Source: Orbilia blumenaviensis (Eukaryota > Ascomycota > Orbiliomycetes > Orbiliales > Orbiliaceae). Taken from it: a DNA stretch of 64,000 nt. The position numbers and the translations under genes were made by a program. The DNA is taken from the NCBI GenBank assembly GCA_036872755.1, contig JAVHNS010000003.1:2356001-2420000 (forward strand), read 5' to 3'. A model generated the notes under the pieces. It saw only the letters and a list, made by a program, of their open reading frames with translations, did no database searches and was not told the DNA's origin. The first letter of the stretch is position 1. Every line of letters starts with the position of its first letter. This document shows, piece after piece, positions 25,715 to 37,783 of the stretch.

Positions 25715-26467
25715 TTGCGAGTGTTGTCTTCGTTATCGATTTTTGTTTTTTGATGGTGAGCGATTGGGATGTTGTTCTTTTTGGGGAGGAGAGATGGGAT
25801 GGGTCTTGATGGCGATGATGGCGGCGGGAGGGATGTTGGACGGATGAGTGTTTAGGGCGGGTTTTGAAGGTCCCCTTGGTGTTGTTTTTGTTTTGCTTGG
25901 CCTTTCCTTCCCCCATGTCTATTCCTTTGAGCTTCACAGCTGCACAGGGGAAGCTAGCCTATCAAGGACGGTTTCGAACATGGGTAGGCTTGAATTCACA
26001 TGTGCATACCTACTTCCTTATACATATGTGGGCACATGTGCATGCTACTATAGCTGTGGTCCTGAATTTGAGCCAGACTAGCCCTCGATACGTTCAAATC
26101 CACATCTACCGCGATAAATGGGAAACCAGGCAGTGGTCTTTGATGTTCCTTCATTAATAATGTGTATGATTGCATGTCAAAATACAGGCGACCTGCAGAG
26201 CCCTTCACTCCCCACCAATTCTGCAATGCAAGACTATGGATCTAGGTGTAACATAACATGACATGGTAAAATGTGTACCTGTTTGGTTTGAACAAAAAAA
26301 GACAAGTAAATGAGACTTCGGCAGCAACTAGTAACGCCCGAAAGAGCGACGGGTTCGACGGCCAGACCCCATTGTAATTATCCTACTCGTGTCAACCCAC
26401 AAACAGGAACTCTAGCATCGAGAGAACCGCTACACGCATCACAGCTTTCTTAGCAAATATTCCCCAC
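25715..26467. other. intergenic region between Mis14-like and Sec14 genes
   Basis: Holds the Mis14-like promoter (near 25715-25900) and the Sec14 3' flank. No coding region is supported. Confidence 0.5.
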
Positions 26468-27770
26468 TTAGGCGGTGGCCTCTGGAGCAGGAGCAGCTTC
26501 CGCAGGCTTGATCCCCGAAGCATTGGCTCCTGATTTGAAGAATGAACCCTGGTATTGAGCCTCGTTCCACGGCCCGGCGTCGCTCAACGAACAGCCACCC
26601 TCGCATTTGCAGGATCCTCCAAATTCAACTGGTAGGTTTTCCGCTGGTATCTGTTCGAGGAGAGCAGCCGAGTAGCTCGAGCCGAGGACTTTGATCTTTT
26701 GGACGGTGACGGGGTCGAGCCAGCCACTAATGATGCTCCACACGGTCGAAAATCCCCACGGAGCGTTGATGATGTACAGTTTTCCCAATCTAACGTTCAA
26801 GGTTAGCATCCTCTAGCCGCTATCTAGGTGGTGAGATCGAGAGGTCTATATGTACCTTTCAGGATAGTAGTCCTGTGAGATAACGGATGCCCGCTTCAAA
26901 TAACCATATGCAGATGGGATAGTTGTTAGACCAACACCCTTCAAGTCCATGATTGCTATCGAAGAAACCATGGTTAGTCACGCCCAATATACTCCTTAGT
27001 GGTAGGAGTCACATACTGCAACAAGTCTCCAGCAACTTGCCAGCCTTTCTGGAACAGGCGGGTAAACGAGGATCCGCAACCTTCTCGTACTCAAAAGCAA
27101 GGTTGGTTAACATGCGTTCCTGGGTGGTGATCTTTCCCCTGTCGTGCATCAAGGGGGCGTTAGCATTCTTTCCGAGTAAAAATCCAGGAATCAGGAAGTA
27201 CACACATTGCGGTCAAATTGATTTTCCCGAGTTGTTCGATGTAGACCGGCCGTCCATCCTACATTATAGTGTTTAGCAATGGACATATACAATCCTGATA
27301 TATCTTTTGAAAAATACCTTATCGATTTTATGGTAGTATTGTGGGTAGTGCTTGAAGATTTCAGGTTTCTCCGGGTAGTCCCAGGTGGCCACAATGTCAT
27401 CAAGGGTTCTCCCCTTCTCCCAAATATCGTTTTCTTTTCGCCAGGCCTCGGCCTTGATGTACATCGCCTCCGCCAGGTTGACGTCGAATTTTCGGGCTCT
27501 TAGATATCGCAGCTAAAAGCACCAGATAAAAGCCGTTAGTACAGGAACCGAAATGCTTGCATTGAAGGAATGAAGAAGGGAAGCGTATTTCTTGGGGGGT
27601 ACTAGTGTATTTGTATCGAGTCTTGCAGTATAGCCCTGACTCTCGAGCTTTGCTCTCAGTTGGTGAACCTGAGCGCCCTGGATTTCGGTGAGGTTGCCAG
27701 GGTGGCCCGGCGGTGATGCACCTTCATCATGAGTGTGCGGGAAGTTGTAGTCGTCGTACTTTTCGCTCAT
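26468..27770 (-). CDS. SEC14: Sec14-type phosphatidylinositol/phosphatidylcholine transfer protein
   Basis: Cytosolic lipid exchange protein that keeps Golgi and endosomal membranes competent for secretion by coordinating PI and PC metabolism. Six exons on the minus strand: 27770-27603, 27512-27318, 27258-27206, 27138-27017, 26955-26856, 26789-26468; 319 aa, normal for the family. A CRAL-TRIO N-terminal helical region ([18 protein letters not shown]) is followed by the lipid-binding domain (about 95-275) with [38 protein letters not shown] and [15 protein letters not shown]. The C-terminal tail is Ala/Pro-rich. Start chosen at the [11 protein letters not shown] methionine; an in-frame upstream ATG at 27827 would add 19 residues. 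Splice joins all restore conserved Sec14 sequence, so the model is strong. Confidence 0.95.
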
Positions 27771-28437
27771 GGTAGCTGTTTGCGTCCTGGTTTTTTTTGC
27801 TAAATTGGTCGATGGAGCTGTGAGCAAAATGGTTCAGGTGGGGAGATCTGGACGTTAAGAAGAAGAAAAATATGGCTTTCCACGCTTGAAGAAACAGGAC
27901 GGTCGTGGATGTCTCGAACTCAGAGGCTTACCAGGTGATGATCTAGAGTAGCGGTGGTGATGGTGGTGGTGAAAGAGAAGGGATGGATGGGGAGGATAGA
28001 TGGGAGCTGGAGGGATCGAGAGCTGTGCTGGGGTTATTAAGTAAGTTCTAAGTAATGGTGTTGCTGCTTGCTGAAGAGAAATATGTGGCGTCCTCGGGCC
28101 TTCAAGCTGAACTCTACCCAGCTAGCTGCCGCAGAAACCACCCCTTTTTTTCCCTTCTGGCTCTCACGACGACGTAACGGTAGTCACCGCTTAAGCACGA
28201 TTGTTTAATACCTGCAGCTTTGAGACACGAATATTCAAGATTGCACGGGCAAGGTCTTCACCGCATTGCGCAGACTGCATAATATCAACATTGGGGCCCT
28301 CAACTGTTGTTGAGAGCTTGCTTGGTTCACAGGCTTGGCTGGCTCCCGCCGAATCCATTTTTAACCAATGGCTCTCGCATGTTTCCTCCAATCGAGCATG
28401 TGCTTGCGGCCACACCAGCTCCCCAGATGCAGATGTA

Positions 28438-28460
28438 TCGAATCGAATCGAATCGAATCG
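28438..28460 (+). repeat. GAATC pentanucleotide repeat
   Basis: Four tandem TCGAA/GAATC units. Confidence 0.8.
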
Positions 28461-28752
28461 TGCGGTATGTCATTACATGTATGCGTACGACCTTCGAAGG
28501 CTAGAAGTCTTGAGGTAGGTAAGCAGGTAAGCACTAGGTACCCAAGTATAAGGTAGCAATATATACTTGAGCACTATTCTCATCACAGCTATTAGACGTA
28601 TATAACTTGGAAGTTAGCTACATACACACAAATACAATCTCTTTCATGAGTTCACCATACGAAACAGTGTTACACATATAATCGCATACCTGGCACACAT
28701 GCCCGGACTTAGAACTCAAAGACGTCACATTGCTCAGCCCAGGTTCGAAAAG

Positions 28753-28787
<35 letters not shown>
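28753..28787 (+). repeat. poly-A tract (35 A)
   Basis: Uninterrupted run of 35 A preceded by AGGTTCGAAAAG, which resembles an RNA polymerase III B box. It could be a simple homopolymer or the tail of an old retroposed element. Confidence 0.9.
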
Positions 28788-28790
<3 letters not shown>

Positions 28791-29122
28791 CAGCCTCCTG
28801 AGAGCCCAAGAGTCCAACAACAATCTCTCAGGTTCGCAACTCGGAAAGAAATTAAAGATACAATTCCAATAGAAGGAAATAAATGAGCCACGATGAAATA
28901 ATAACAATAATAATACTTAGCTGCTACTTGGTAGTATAACAAATGGAAAGACGAATAGGACAAAAGGAAAAGGCTGGTACATTCGCAGTTGTCGCTTGGT
29001 CCATCATAGCTACACCATAAGGGAAAAGAACACCAAAAAGCGACTTGTCAGGACATGCTCGCAAGCGCAAGAAATGTTTACCAGGAGTATGCAAGGTCAC
29101 CATATCTCCTTGCTTGCCTAAA

Positions 29123-30804
29123 CTAGGGCCGACGTGAATCAAATGATGATCTCCCCAGGTCTATAGAAGCCCGAACGCTGCTGGAGCTACTTCTCCTTCT
29201 CTGACGACGGGCCTCGCCTGGGTCTAGATTGGTGAGGCCGGACGATCTGCCAATCAAATTCAAAATGTCGGTCAAGGATACGACGCCGATGAGGCGGCCA
29301 CTCAAACGAGCACCGGGTACGGATGCAACACTCAGACTTGCCGCAGCCGGGAAGCTGGCCGCAAGGGGAGAAGCTGCAGCCAGGGATGGTGGTGGTATTG
29401 CCGTGGTTGCCGTGGGTATCGTTGGGGTTGACGGCGCGCTGTTTCCCTCACTTGGAGCATCGACGAGCCACATCCTGTTACCGGATCAGCATATCTGTCC
29501 CAGAGATGTCATGAAAGGTAGATAAGTGTCTTCTTACCTATGTGCTCTTGTAGCAAGAATTTTTGCTACAGTGTGTGCGAGGGTCGAGTGAGGGCTTACA
29601 TAGAACACTGGATACGAGTCCTTGCCGTCATCCAGGCCTCGATTGGTCAAAATTACGGAGAGAAAATGGAGACATGAGGATTTGAGAAGCGGGAGGGAGC
29701 TCGTTCTTGTCAGATGCTATAGAAATTCAGGTTAGATGCATCCTTGTGGGGATATGGGGTAGGACAAACCTTGACATCCGTCGCAGAGATGTTCCCGACC
29801 ACATTATGATTGGAATCCACGACAGCTAGAGATGAGATGCCTTGGGAATTCATCATCTCTAAAGCCTCTAAGACTCGCTGATCACCACTACCGGCAGTAT
29901 CTCTATTAGGAACAGCTCGAAAAACAATTCAAACTTGGAAGAGAAAAGGATAAACCGCGGGACGCATACTTGATAGATATGACCTGTGCAGAGCCGAAGT
30001 TGAGCTCCCTCAGAGACAGAGGTAGGATCTGATCAATCTGAGCGAAACCCTTGACATTAGACCAGAAGAACTCGAGAATCTTCAACTGGCTGATCATCCC
30101 AATGACACTGTCCGTGCCTTCTTTCACAACTGCAACTCTATGAACACCACTGCCCAAGATCTCAACGAGCTTGGCCAGCCCTTCAGTTTCGGAGACGGTT
30201 ATAAAAGGGTCCTTTTTCCCCAGGTCCTTGACCAACTTGACAGGAATATCGCCCCCGGAACGACTCTTGGTGGCAAGATCTTGGAAGGTGTGACCATCCG
30301 TGTCGGAAGGATCTCCTTTCCAAACGCCGAGGACCATTAACAGGAAGGCAGTGAGATCGCTGTAGTCAAAGGTGCCAATGACTGCGCCGTTTTCGGATTT
30401 AATGGGCAGAGAAGATATGCCGAAGTCAACTAACATCTTTCCAAAGAAGTACCCAGGTAAGTTTCGTAAAAACTTCAGGAGAGAGCCAAAGAAGGTACTG
30501 GAGAGGAAGCTCCGGTATGTCGTACCTGACACGCCTCTTCGATGGGCTTGTTCTCTTCAACGAAATGCAGCTCCTGGTCGGCCACAAGTTCCTTGCATGG
30601 GATAGCCCGCCAGTCCCGCTGCGGGACGTTGATGTCCGGACGGGGAGCGATTGTAAGCAAATCTACGAGGGAAGCATGGGAGAGAGACGGTTGGCGAGAC
30701 GGTGATCGGGGAGTCGCACGGAGAGAAGCCTGGCTGGAGGAAGCGGATCTGGACATCTTTTGGGCCCCGAACTCGGGAGAGGATGATGGCTGGGAGGCCG
30801 ACAT
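29123..30804 (-). CDS. SDS23: Sds23/Moc1-like CBS-domain protein
   Basis: CBS-domain regulator of the Sds23 family, which in yeasts inhibits PP2A-type phosphatases and links nutrient state to mitosis and stress. Five exons on the minus strand: 30804-30526, 30436-29970, 29902-29770, 29716-29538, 29474-29123; 469 aa. The N-terminal 55 residues are Ser-rich. Four CBS-like repeats follow: around residues 60-165 ([27 protein letters not shown]), 190-245 ([20 protein letters not shown]), 250-300 ([22 protein letters not shown]) and 315-430 ([23 protein letters not shown]). A Pro/Ala-rich insert lies inside the last CBS unit (about 360-395), and the end is Arg/Ser-rich (SSFDSRRP). Such phosphorylatable tails are common in the family. 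Splices were chosen by frame and by CBS continuity. Confidence 0.9.
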
Positions 30805-31439
30805 GTTGGTAATTGGTTATGCTATGGATTGTAAAGGTTTAATCCCTAATAGTGGTTTTGAATTCGGATGGTAAAATAAGAAAAAGCGGTGACCAGTTTC
30901 AGGATATGATTTCGATATTTCGTAGTTTTGATTCGAATGTGGAGATATGTTTTTATTCTTGGTATTTGGTGGATTGTTTTTTGAGATTATATAATTTGAA
31001 GGGTGGAGATAGAACGAAAACAAGAGGCAGAGGTTGTGTATCCTGGAGAGACAGCTGAAGTAGAGGATATTTGAATTAGCTATGGAGGCCAAATAATTTG
31101 AGGTTTGAACTGGCAATGGCGAGGGAAACAAGATCTCCGCTCGTGGTTATAGCGTGGTGTAGCAGGTGACTGCGGGCGGGTGGCAGGAGCGAGCGTGACG
31201 TACAGGACAGCCCGGTCTGGTCTGGTCTGGTCTGGCTCAGCGTGTGCCTGTGTGGGCGTGTTTGTGGGAGCACCAATAGAAATTGTTCACCGAACTCCCA
31301 TTCTCCCCTCTTCACACGCAGCACTTTAAACCGGTTTCTGTGCTGCAGTGTGCTGCGATGTGCTGTGAGTCTGAAGAGTAATGTGTAGATGGACGGAATG
31401 GCCAATGGGATGGGGCGAGATGAAAGATGATGAGGTTTG

Positions 31440-31466
31440 GGATGGATGGATGGATGGATGGATGGG
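31440..31466 (+). repeat. GATG tetranucleotide repeat
   Basis: Tandem GGATGGATGG units followed by a G run. Confidence 0.85.
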
Positions 31467-33354
31467 GGGGTTCTCAGCTAGAGTTGGGCTACCTACGGAA
31501 TTGTGGGGTGGGAGGGACCCGCGGCGGATTCAATGCAATGGATCGAAGGGAGGGGCCTCCTACCTACCTAGCCTACCTAGGTAGTACCTACACCAGGTCG
31601 GCTTATAGCATCAGTCGGCTGGCCTGGCCTGGGCCCTTCCTTATCCATTGCAACCAAGCAGGCCGGCCGGCTTTCGGTTCTGGCCGTGGCCGCCACATGC
31701 TATGCTGAAATGGGACACGGGCGCGGGGTTGTTCTTCCTCCTTCTGTGCAACATCACAACACATTTTATCTGCCATCATTGCTTATGCTTATCATTCATT
31801 CTTACGTTCCCCCAACACCGGTCCATTGCAATGGGCTTAGCCTGAACCCAGAGATCGGTTCTGAATATGCACATGGCGGTGATTATATTACAGATCAATA
31901 CGGATCGAGGATGGTTTCTACAGGTAGTACTGGGATCTAGACTTCCTCCTCCTCCTCCTCCATCCAAACGCTGCTGTATAGTTCCCGCTTCCTCTTTGTG
32001 GTGGATACCTACTTAGGTACTTACTTACATAAGCTACGCCGGATCACTGACTTACTTCCAGTTACCGACTCAGTAGTTACTTGAGTACTAGTCTCGGTCC
32101 CTTAAGTACCTACTCATGGCTGGAGATTATTCCGGAGCACCAGCTTCGCTTCTCTTATAGTTTGTCCCTTCGCTGGTTGAGTAGGGCACTTAGCTAAGTA
32201 TCCCCGGAAATCAGTACTCGGCTTTAAGGCTGGATATCCGAGCTTGTTGTTTTTTGTGACCTTTGCGTTGTGTATCGGCTGAACACTTAGCACCAAAACA
32301 CCTGCAACCTGCAACCTGACAGGGTCTGTCTACCCAAGAAAGTTTTTGTCGTGTATTTTATTCTTTCCTCGACTTTACACCTGTCTTTGTCTCGTACCCA
32401 GACCTGGAAGTATCTGTTAAATGCATTATTACTACCTATACTTTAGTGGTTGGACAGGCGGTGGGCTTAGTTCTTTGTGGCCGTGTCACAAGATCCTAAG
32501 ACCACCCACTTGAGGATTCGAACAACTAGCCAATACTAGTTAAGTTAACACTCGTTGATAACCAAGAACTAATACATAACGTCGAGGTTCGGACACCTAG
32601 GCACAGGAGAACAGGAATTTACGAAGCCTCCTTTGCAAGGAATATAATATAAGCTTGCTGACGACCGGAAGCTTTAATTCCCTTATAGTTACTTACACCT
32701 TTGGTACCATAATTCTTCAAGAGCCTTGAGCTCAACGCCTAGGTCATAAAGCAGCGTCCATATCCTTCGATTTGTAGTAAAGTATGAGAAAAAAGGTTGT
32801 TAATATCATGTCAAATGAGTAACCAATTAAATCGCCCAGTCAGTTTAAACGTTGGCTCCGCCACTGTATTGTTTGTCGTATTGCATCTGGGCGTGCATTT
32901 ATATGCCAACGAATCAAGTACATATGTCATTAGACACAACTGCGCATGTTGTCTGACGGTGAAAGGCCGACTGACGAGGCTGTAAATATCAATACCTCTG
33001 GAATAGGTTGCTTATATACTTATCAATTGCCTACCCCTCACCACTAATATTTTCTTCATCCCGAAATCTACGAAACTTCATTCCCCGCAGCATTCTCGAT
33101 TCCAGGTGCTTTATTCACGTCGCCTACCTATCGATGAGCCTGAGAACGGAAATCTTTGATTAACGGCTATACAGCTGCATGAGTCCTTCGGTAGATGTAA
33201 ATACATCGCACCGGGCAATATAAACTTCTTTCCCTTCATCGCTTGCAGTATCAATACCTCCACATCACAGAGTATTTAAGCCATCAGCACCAATGCGCAC
33301 CCAATAAAAATAGTCAATGTGTTAACGCTAATTATGGTGCTATAGACACGTCTA

Positions 33355-33368
33355 GCGTATATATATAA
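33355..33368 (+). promoter_or_regulatory. TATA-like tract just upstream of the NLR
   Basis: GCGTATATATATAA begins about 35 bases before the NLR ATG at 33389. It is either a core element with a very short leader or part of the leader itself. Confidence 0.25.
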
Positions 33369-33388
33369 CCTAGCAATACCACTACACG

Positions 33389-36300
33389 ATGTCAGGTGCC
33401 GAATTTGTCGCCGTTGCGGCCGTAGCCTCCTCAATTATTGGTATCGCCGAGGGAATAAATAAGGTGGTCCAAGCAGCCTCAGACGCTGAGGGCCTCCCGA
33501 AAGTATTCCGTAGGGCACAAACGAAACTTGAAATCATCAGTGATATCCTTGATGCAACGACGGAAGCCTTCAAAAACAAACCGCCAGATACAGGGGTCGA
33601 AAGCACGGTTCAGAAAACCGTTGCTAATTGCCGGGAAAGCTGGAAGAAACTGGAAGGGTTGTTCGAAAAAGTTATCCCTGAGGAAGATTCCACCCGCATG
33701 GAGCGATACCGCAAGGCAGCTAAAATTTTGGGGAAAGGAAGTAAAGTAGAAACTTTACTGAAAGATCTAATGGAGAATGTCAGGCTCTTGGGTACTTTGA
33801 AGATAATGGCTCAGGGGAAGGAAGAGGTGATTCAGACGAACCCGAGGATAGAAAAGCTCGAAGGGCATATTGCAGATGTAGCGAAGTGGGAACCTTCGTT
33901 GCCTGATAGTCTGTTTGATGATGGTGGTAGTTACACGATGCAAATCTTTGGTAGTGGTCATAACGTCGCTCAAGGAGAACATGCGCTGCAATTTATTTCG
34001 AGGGATTATGCGGTTAATATTGGTGCCCTCCATGGTGGCTACCATACTTCCAATGGTAAGCCAGCAGTCAATGTATAATAGGCTTTCTTTATCTTGTAAT
34101 ATTATCGTCATTATGGATAGATTTTAAATTTATCTACCAAAAGCTAATATATCTTGCAATCTTGCAGTGTTTTTGGATAAAGCAGCCAGAACCGATTCTT
34201 TGGACAAAGCCTGTCTCCGCTTTCTACAATGCCCCGATACGTGGGCTATCAAGAACAGTCTACTGAAAGCAAAAGATGGACTGGTCCTCAAGGCCATCCA
34301 GTGGTTCTTCGAAGTTCGAAAATATATTATTTGGAGAGAAAGTAATGAGATCTCCTTATTCCATATCAAGGGTGGCGCTGGGAAGGGGAAGACAATGTTG
34401 GCGATTGGTATTATCGAACAGCTCGAAAGCCTTTCATCTAATGCCAGCGCCAATGTTGCTATAACCTATTTCTTCTGTCAAAATGGCAACTACGAGCTCA
34501 ATACTCCACAAGGAATCATTAAAGGCCTGATACTACGCCTCGTTAATCAGCGAGAAGAGGCTGCCCAGGTTTTACGGGAGCGTTGGGATCCCAAAACCGA
34601 GTGTTTCACCGATTGCAAAGGCACCCCTCCATGGCAAATGCTGTGGTTCATGTTTTTGAAGATGCTCGATGACTGCAAGTGTTCAAGGGTGTACGTGATC
34701 GTGGATGCGCTCGATGAATGCCAGGACGTGGACAGTTTCTTAGAGCACCTTGTCCAGACGGGACTCAACCGGCCATCCAAGATCAAATGGCTATTAACAA
34801 GCCGACCGTTGGATGCTGCTTGGCGGGAATTGCCAGTCGGGTCGGATCTGGTCCTGGAAGACTATGAGCCCGCTGTCGCTGGAGGCGTAGCTGCCTACGT
34901 CACTGAAAAAACGAACAAGCTAAACAACCAGAAGCACTACGGTATAGAACTCCGCCGAGAAATAGAGAATCAACTTATCCGAAAGGCTGAGGGTTCATAT
35001 ATGTGGGTCAGTTTGGTCTACGAGAAGCTCAAGGAGGTGGACCGACATGATGCATTGGTTACAATTCAAGACTCGCCATTGGGGTTGCCTTCTTTTTACA
35101 AGAAGGCTTTGAATCAACTCAACTCAGGCGACCCAGTCCTTGTGATGAAATGTACTCGGCTTCTCAAGGTGATAATGCTCGCCTATCGGCCTCTTACTAT
35201 GGTGGAACTGGGCACATTTTTAGCTCTATCTGATGAGCCGGATGCCGTCAACATGCTGATCGATCGATGTTCTTCGTTCATCAAGAGACAAGGATTCCCT
35301 GAAGTCATGGTTGAATTTGTTCACCAATCAGCTCGGGATTACTTGGCGGGGCTTGATGGACAATCTATACTTGGTCCCGATGAACGTTATCGACATGGTG
35401 AGATTGCACTGAGTTGTATAAAATCTCTACTTCAACATCTCGAAATCGATCTCGGTTCTCTTTTGCGACCCGATTCAACTCGAGAACCAAGAAATAACTC
35501 ATTGGTATCTGGCATAAGCTATGCGGCCACTTTCTGGTCCCAACATCTCAAAGTCGCCGAGGGAACCACTTTAATAGAGGACGCTCTGGGTGAACAAGGG
35601 AAAGTCGGTTTATTCCTTCGTACCAAATTTCTAGAGTGGTTAGAGTGCCTGAGTTTGTTGGATAGGCTCCCGTATGCTATGGATGCATTGAAGATATTGA
35701 TGAACGCAACGAACGTTAGTGATATGCTTGCCCCCGACCTTGAAGTTGCCCGCCTAACTAATAATTTATCTAGTCAGAAAGAAATCCTTTTATATCATCA
35801 TTTGTGGAGCACGCTCTAAGTTTCTTGCAACAACACTACCAGACGATAAAGAAATGGCCGTTACAACTTTACAGCTCCACAATAGTCTTCAGCCCCCGGA
35901 CGAGCATGATAAGGAGCGGAAATATAGACAAACTTCCTGTCTGGTTGAGAAAGATCCCCCAAGCGGAAGATGCGCAGGAGTATCCAACCATGTCATTCGC
36001 TCTCCCCTATGGATGTATCAATGGCATAGCGCTCTCTCCAGATGGTAAGATACTTGCGGCTGTATCTGATGACAATGCCATCATACTGTGGGATACAGCG
36101 AATGGCGAACATAGGGGGACAATTGAGTGTGACCGTTACTATGAGGAAGTCGTCACTACTATACTATTCTCACCAGACGGTAAACAGATCGTATATGGAA
36201 TGCGTGGAGTTATCCGGCTGTGCGATGTTACGACTGGACGTAGCCGAGAAGTAATTAATGAGGAGTTTACAAGATTGAACAACCGTACCATCGCAATAAC

Positions 36301-37783
36301 ATTCTCCCCGGACGGCAGGCAAATTGCTTTTGGGTTTGGTAATATCGTCAAGGTGTGTTTTATCACTGGTGGTCTCCGAACGACATTCACAGGTCACTCA
36401 GGCGAGGTCAGAGCTGTGGCATTCTCTCCAGATGGCCTGCAGGTTGCGTCAACATCAGGGAGCGATATAGAGTTGTGGGATGCCGAGACCGGCGCTAGTA
36501 GTCTCCAGTGGAGGCTTAGGCCGGGTTTTACATGTCACGCCTTAACATTCTTATCAGACGGTAGACAGTTGGCGGTTACGGGTTATGGTGGTATCGAGCT
36601 GTGGAGTCCTAGAACAGGAATCTTTCAGGGAAAGCTCAAAGCCTACTCGGACGGGACTCGGTTTGACATGGCAGCATTTTCGTCGGACGGCAAGCAGATC
36701 GCAACAGGATGCAGATTTGAAAGAAATAATATTAAACTGTGGAACATCGTAACAATCGGTTCTGGGATGGAACCTGGAGGCTGCTCAACGTCGGTCAAAT
36801 CTTTGACCTTTTCGCCTGACGGCAAGCAGATCGTGTCACTTTCCGAGAGTGCTCTCAAATTGTGGGACGCTACGACCGGCAACATTCACAAAGTATTAGC
36901 GGACGAAGAACACGTCGCTCCAGCATTTTCATCAGACAGTAGACAGATTGCATCAGTATGTAGAAAGCGTGGCGCCATTATGCTATGGGATCCCATCACC
37001 GGCGATTGTCAAAAGGAGTTTCAAAACGGCACCGGAACGATTATTACTGCTCTAGCATTTTCACTAGATGGCAAACAAATTGCGTTGGGATTTGAAGACG
37101 GAATTATCATCCTGCGTGATACAAAAACCGGTGAAGTTGAAAAGAAGCTCAAAGGCCACCCAGAAACAGTCCTCGCTGTATTATTCTCGCCCGATGGCAA
37201 GTGGATCGCATCTGGATCTGCGGACTCGACCACAAAACTGTGGCATGCTAGAACCGGGAATCTTGAGAGGACATTCAAAACTGGGGCAGATTTAGGTCCT
37301 GTCCACGAGATAGCATTCTCACCAGACAGCAAGCAGATCGCATCAAAGTACAGGGTTTATATAAAACATTGGAGTATCGGTGCTAAATCCTCAAAGATCC
37401 AAAGATGGATTGGGACGAATGACTACGACAGCTCACCGATTGGGAGTTTTCTGATATTTCCCAGAAATATCGAGGGTTCCATAAAATTCTCTGAAGACGG
37501 CCGATATATAGTAACAAGTCATGGTCGGATTAACACCGAAGAAATCCGTGCATATGGCCCCGGTTGTGAAAACTTACGAGATCTCGGGGTCTATGACGAT
37601 TGGATTTACTACGAAGATATGGGCATACTTCGGTTGCCGTTGCATATCGAGTCAACCAATATTATTTGCGAGGTTAGAGACGATATAGTGGCCATCGGAC
37701 TCGAAGATGGCCGAGTCTTAATCTTTAACTTTAATCGGGAACTCTTGTACTCAGTCCCTCACAATCCAGCTTATATACCGTGA
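33389..37783 (+). CDS. NLR-like STAND protein: SesA-like, NACHT, WD40 repeats
   Basis: Fungal NOD-like receptor of the type implicated in heterokaryon incompatibility and immune-like cell death. Exons: 33389-34055, 34168-35714, 35774-37783; 1407 aa, apparently intact. The N-terminal domain (1-150, MSGAEFVAVAAVASSIIGIAE) resembles the SesA-type domain of fungal STAND proteins. A Gly/Gln/His linker (about 175-220) follows. The NACHT NTPase (about 285-560) has Walker A GGAGKGKT (291-298), Walker B VYVIVDALDEC (about 398-407) and a KWLLTSRP sensor. From about 815 there are 12-13 WD40-like units, each with an F(S/L)(P/S)DGKQI core. The repeats differ from each other, unlike the near-identical repeats of HIC-type NLRs. 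The second intron (GTTAGT..CTAACTAAT..CTAG, 59 nt) resolves what looks like a frame break near 35.8 kb and restores the PLQLYSS motif that usually precedes the repeats. The ligand is unknown. Confidence 0.92.

Larger units (their letters stand above)
27771..29122. other. intergenic region with poly-A tract
   Basis: Sec14 promoter and Sds23 3' flank. No coding region is supported. It contains a GAATC repeat (28438-28460) and a 35-base poly-A (28753-28787). Confidence 0.5.
30805..33388. other. 2.6 kb spacer between Sds23 and the NLR gene
   Basis: Divergent promoters of Sds23 (-) and the NLR (+). No coding region is supported; frames such as 31076-31405 (-) and 31381-31584 (+) come from simple sequence. 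It contains a GGTCT repeat (about 31211-31234), a GATG array (31440-31466) and a palindromic TACCTACCTAGGTAG stretch (31560-31590). Confidence 0.5.

Noticed and set aside
35714..35820. Apparent frameshift splitting the NLR into two genes
   Set aside because: A 59-nt intron with GTTAGT donor, CTAACTAAT branch point and CTAG acceptor joins the frames and restores the conserved segment before the WD40 repeats.
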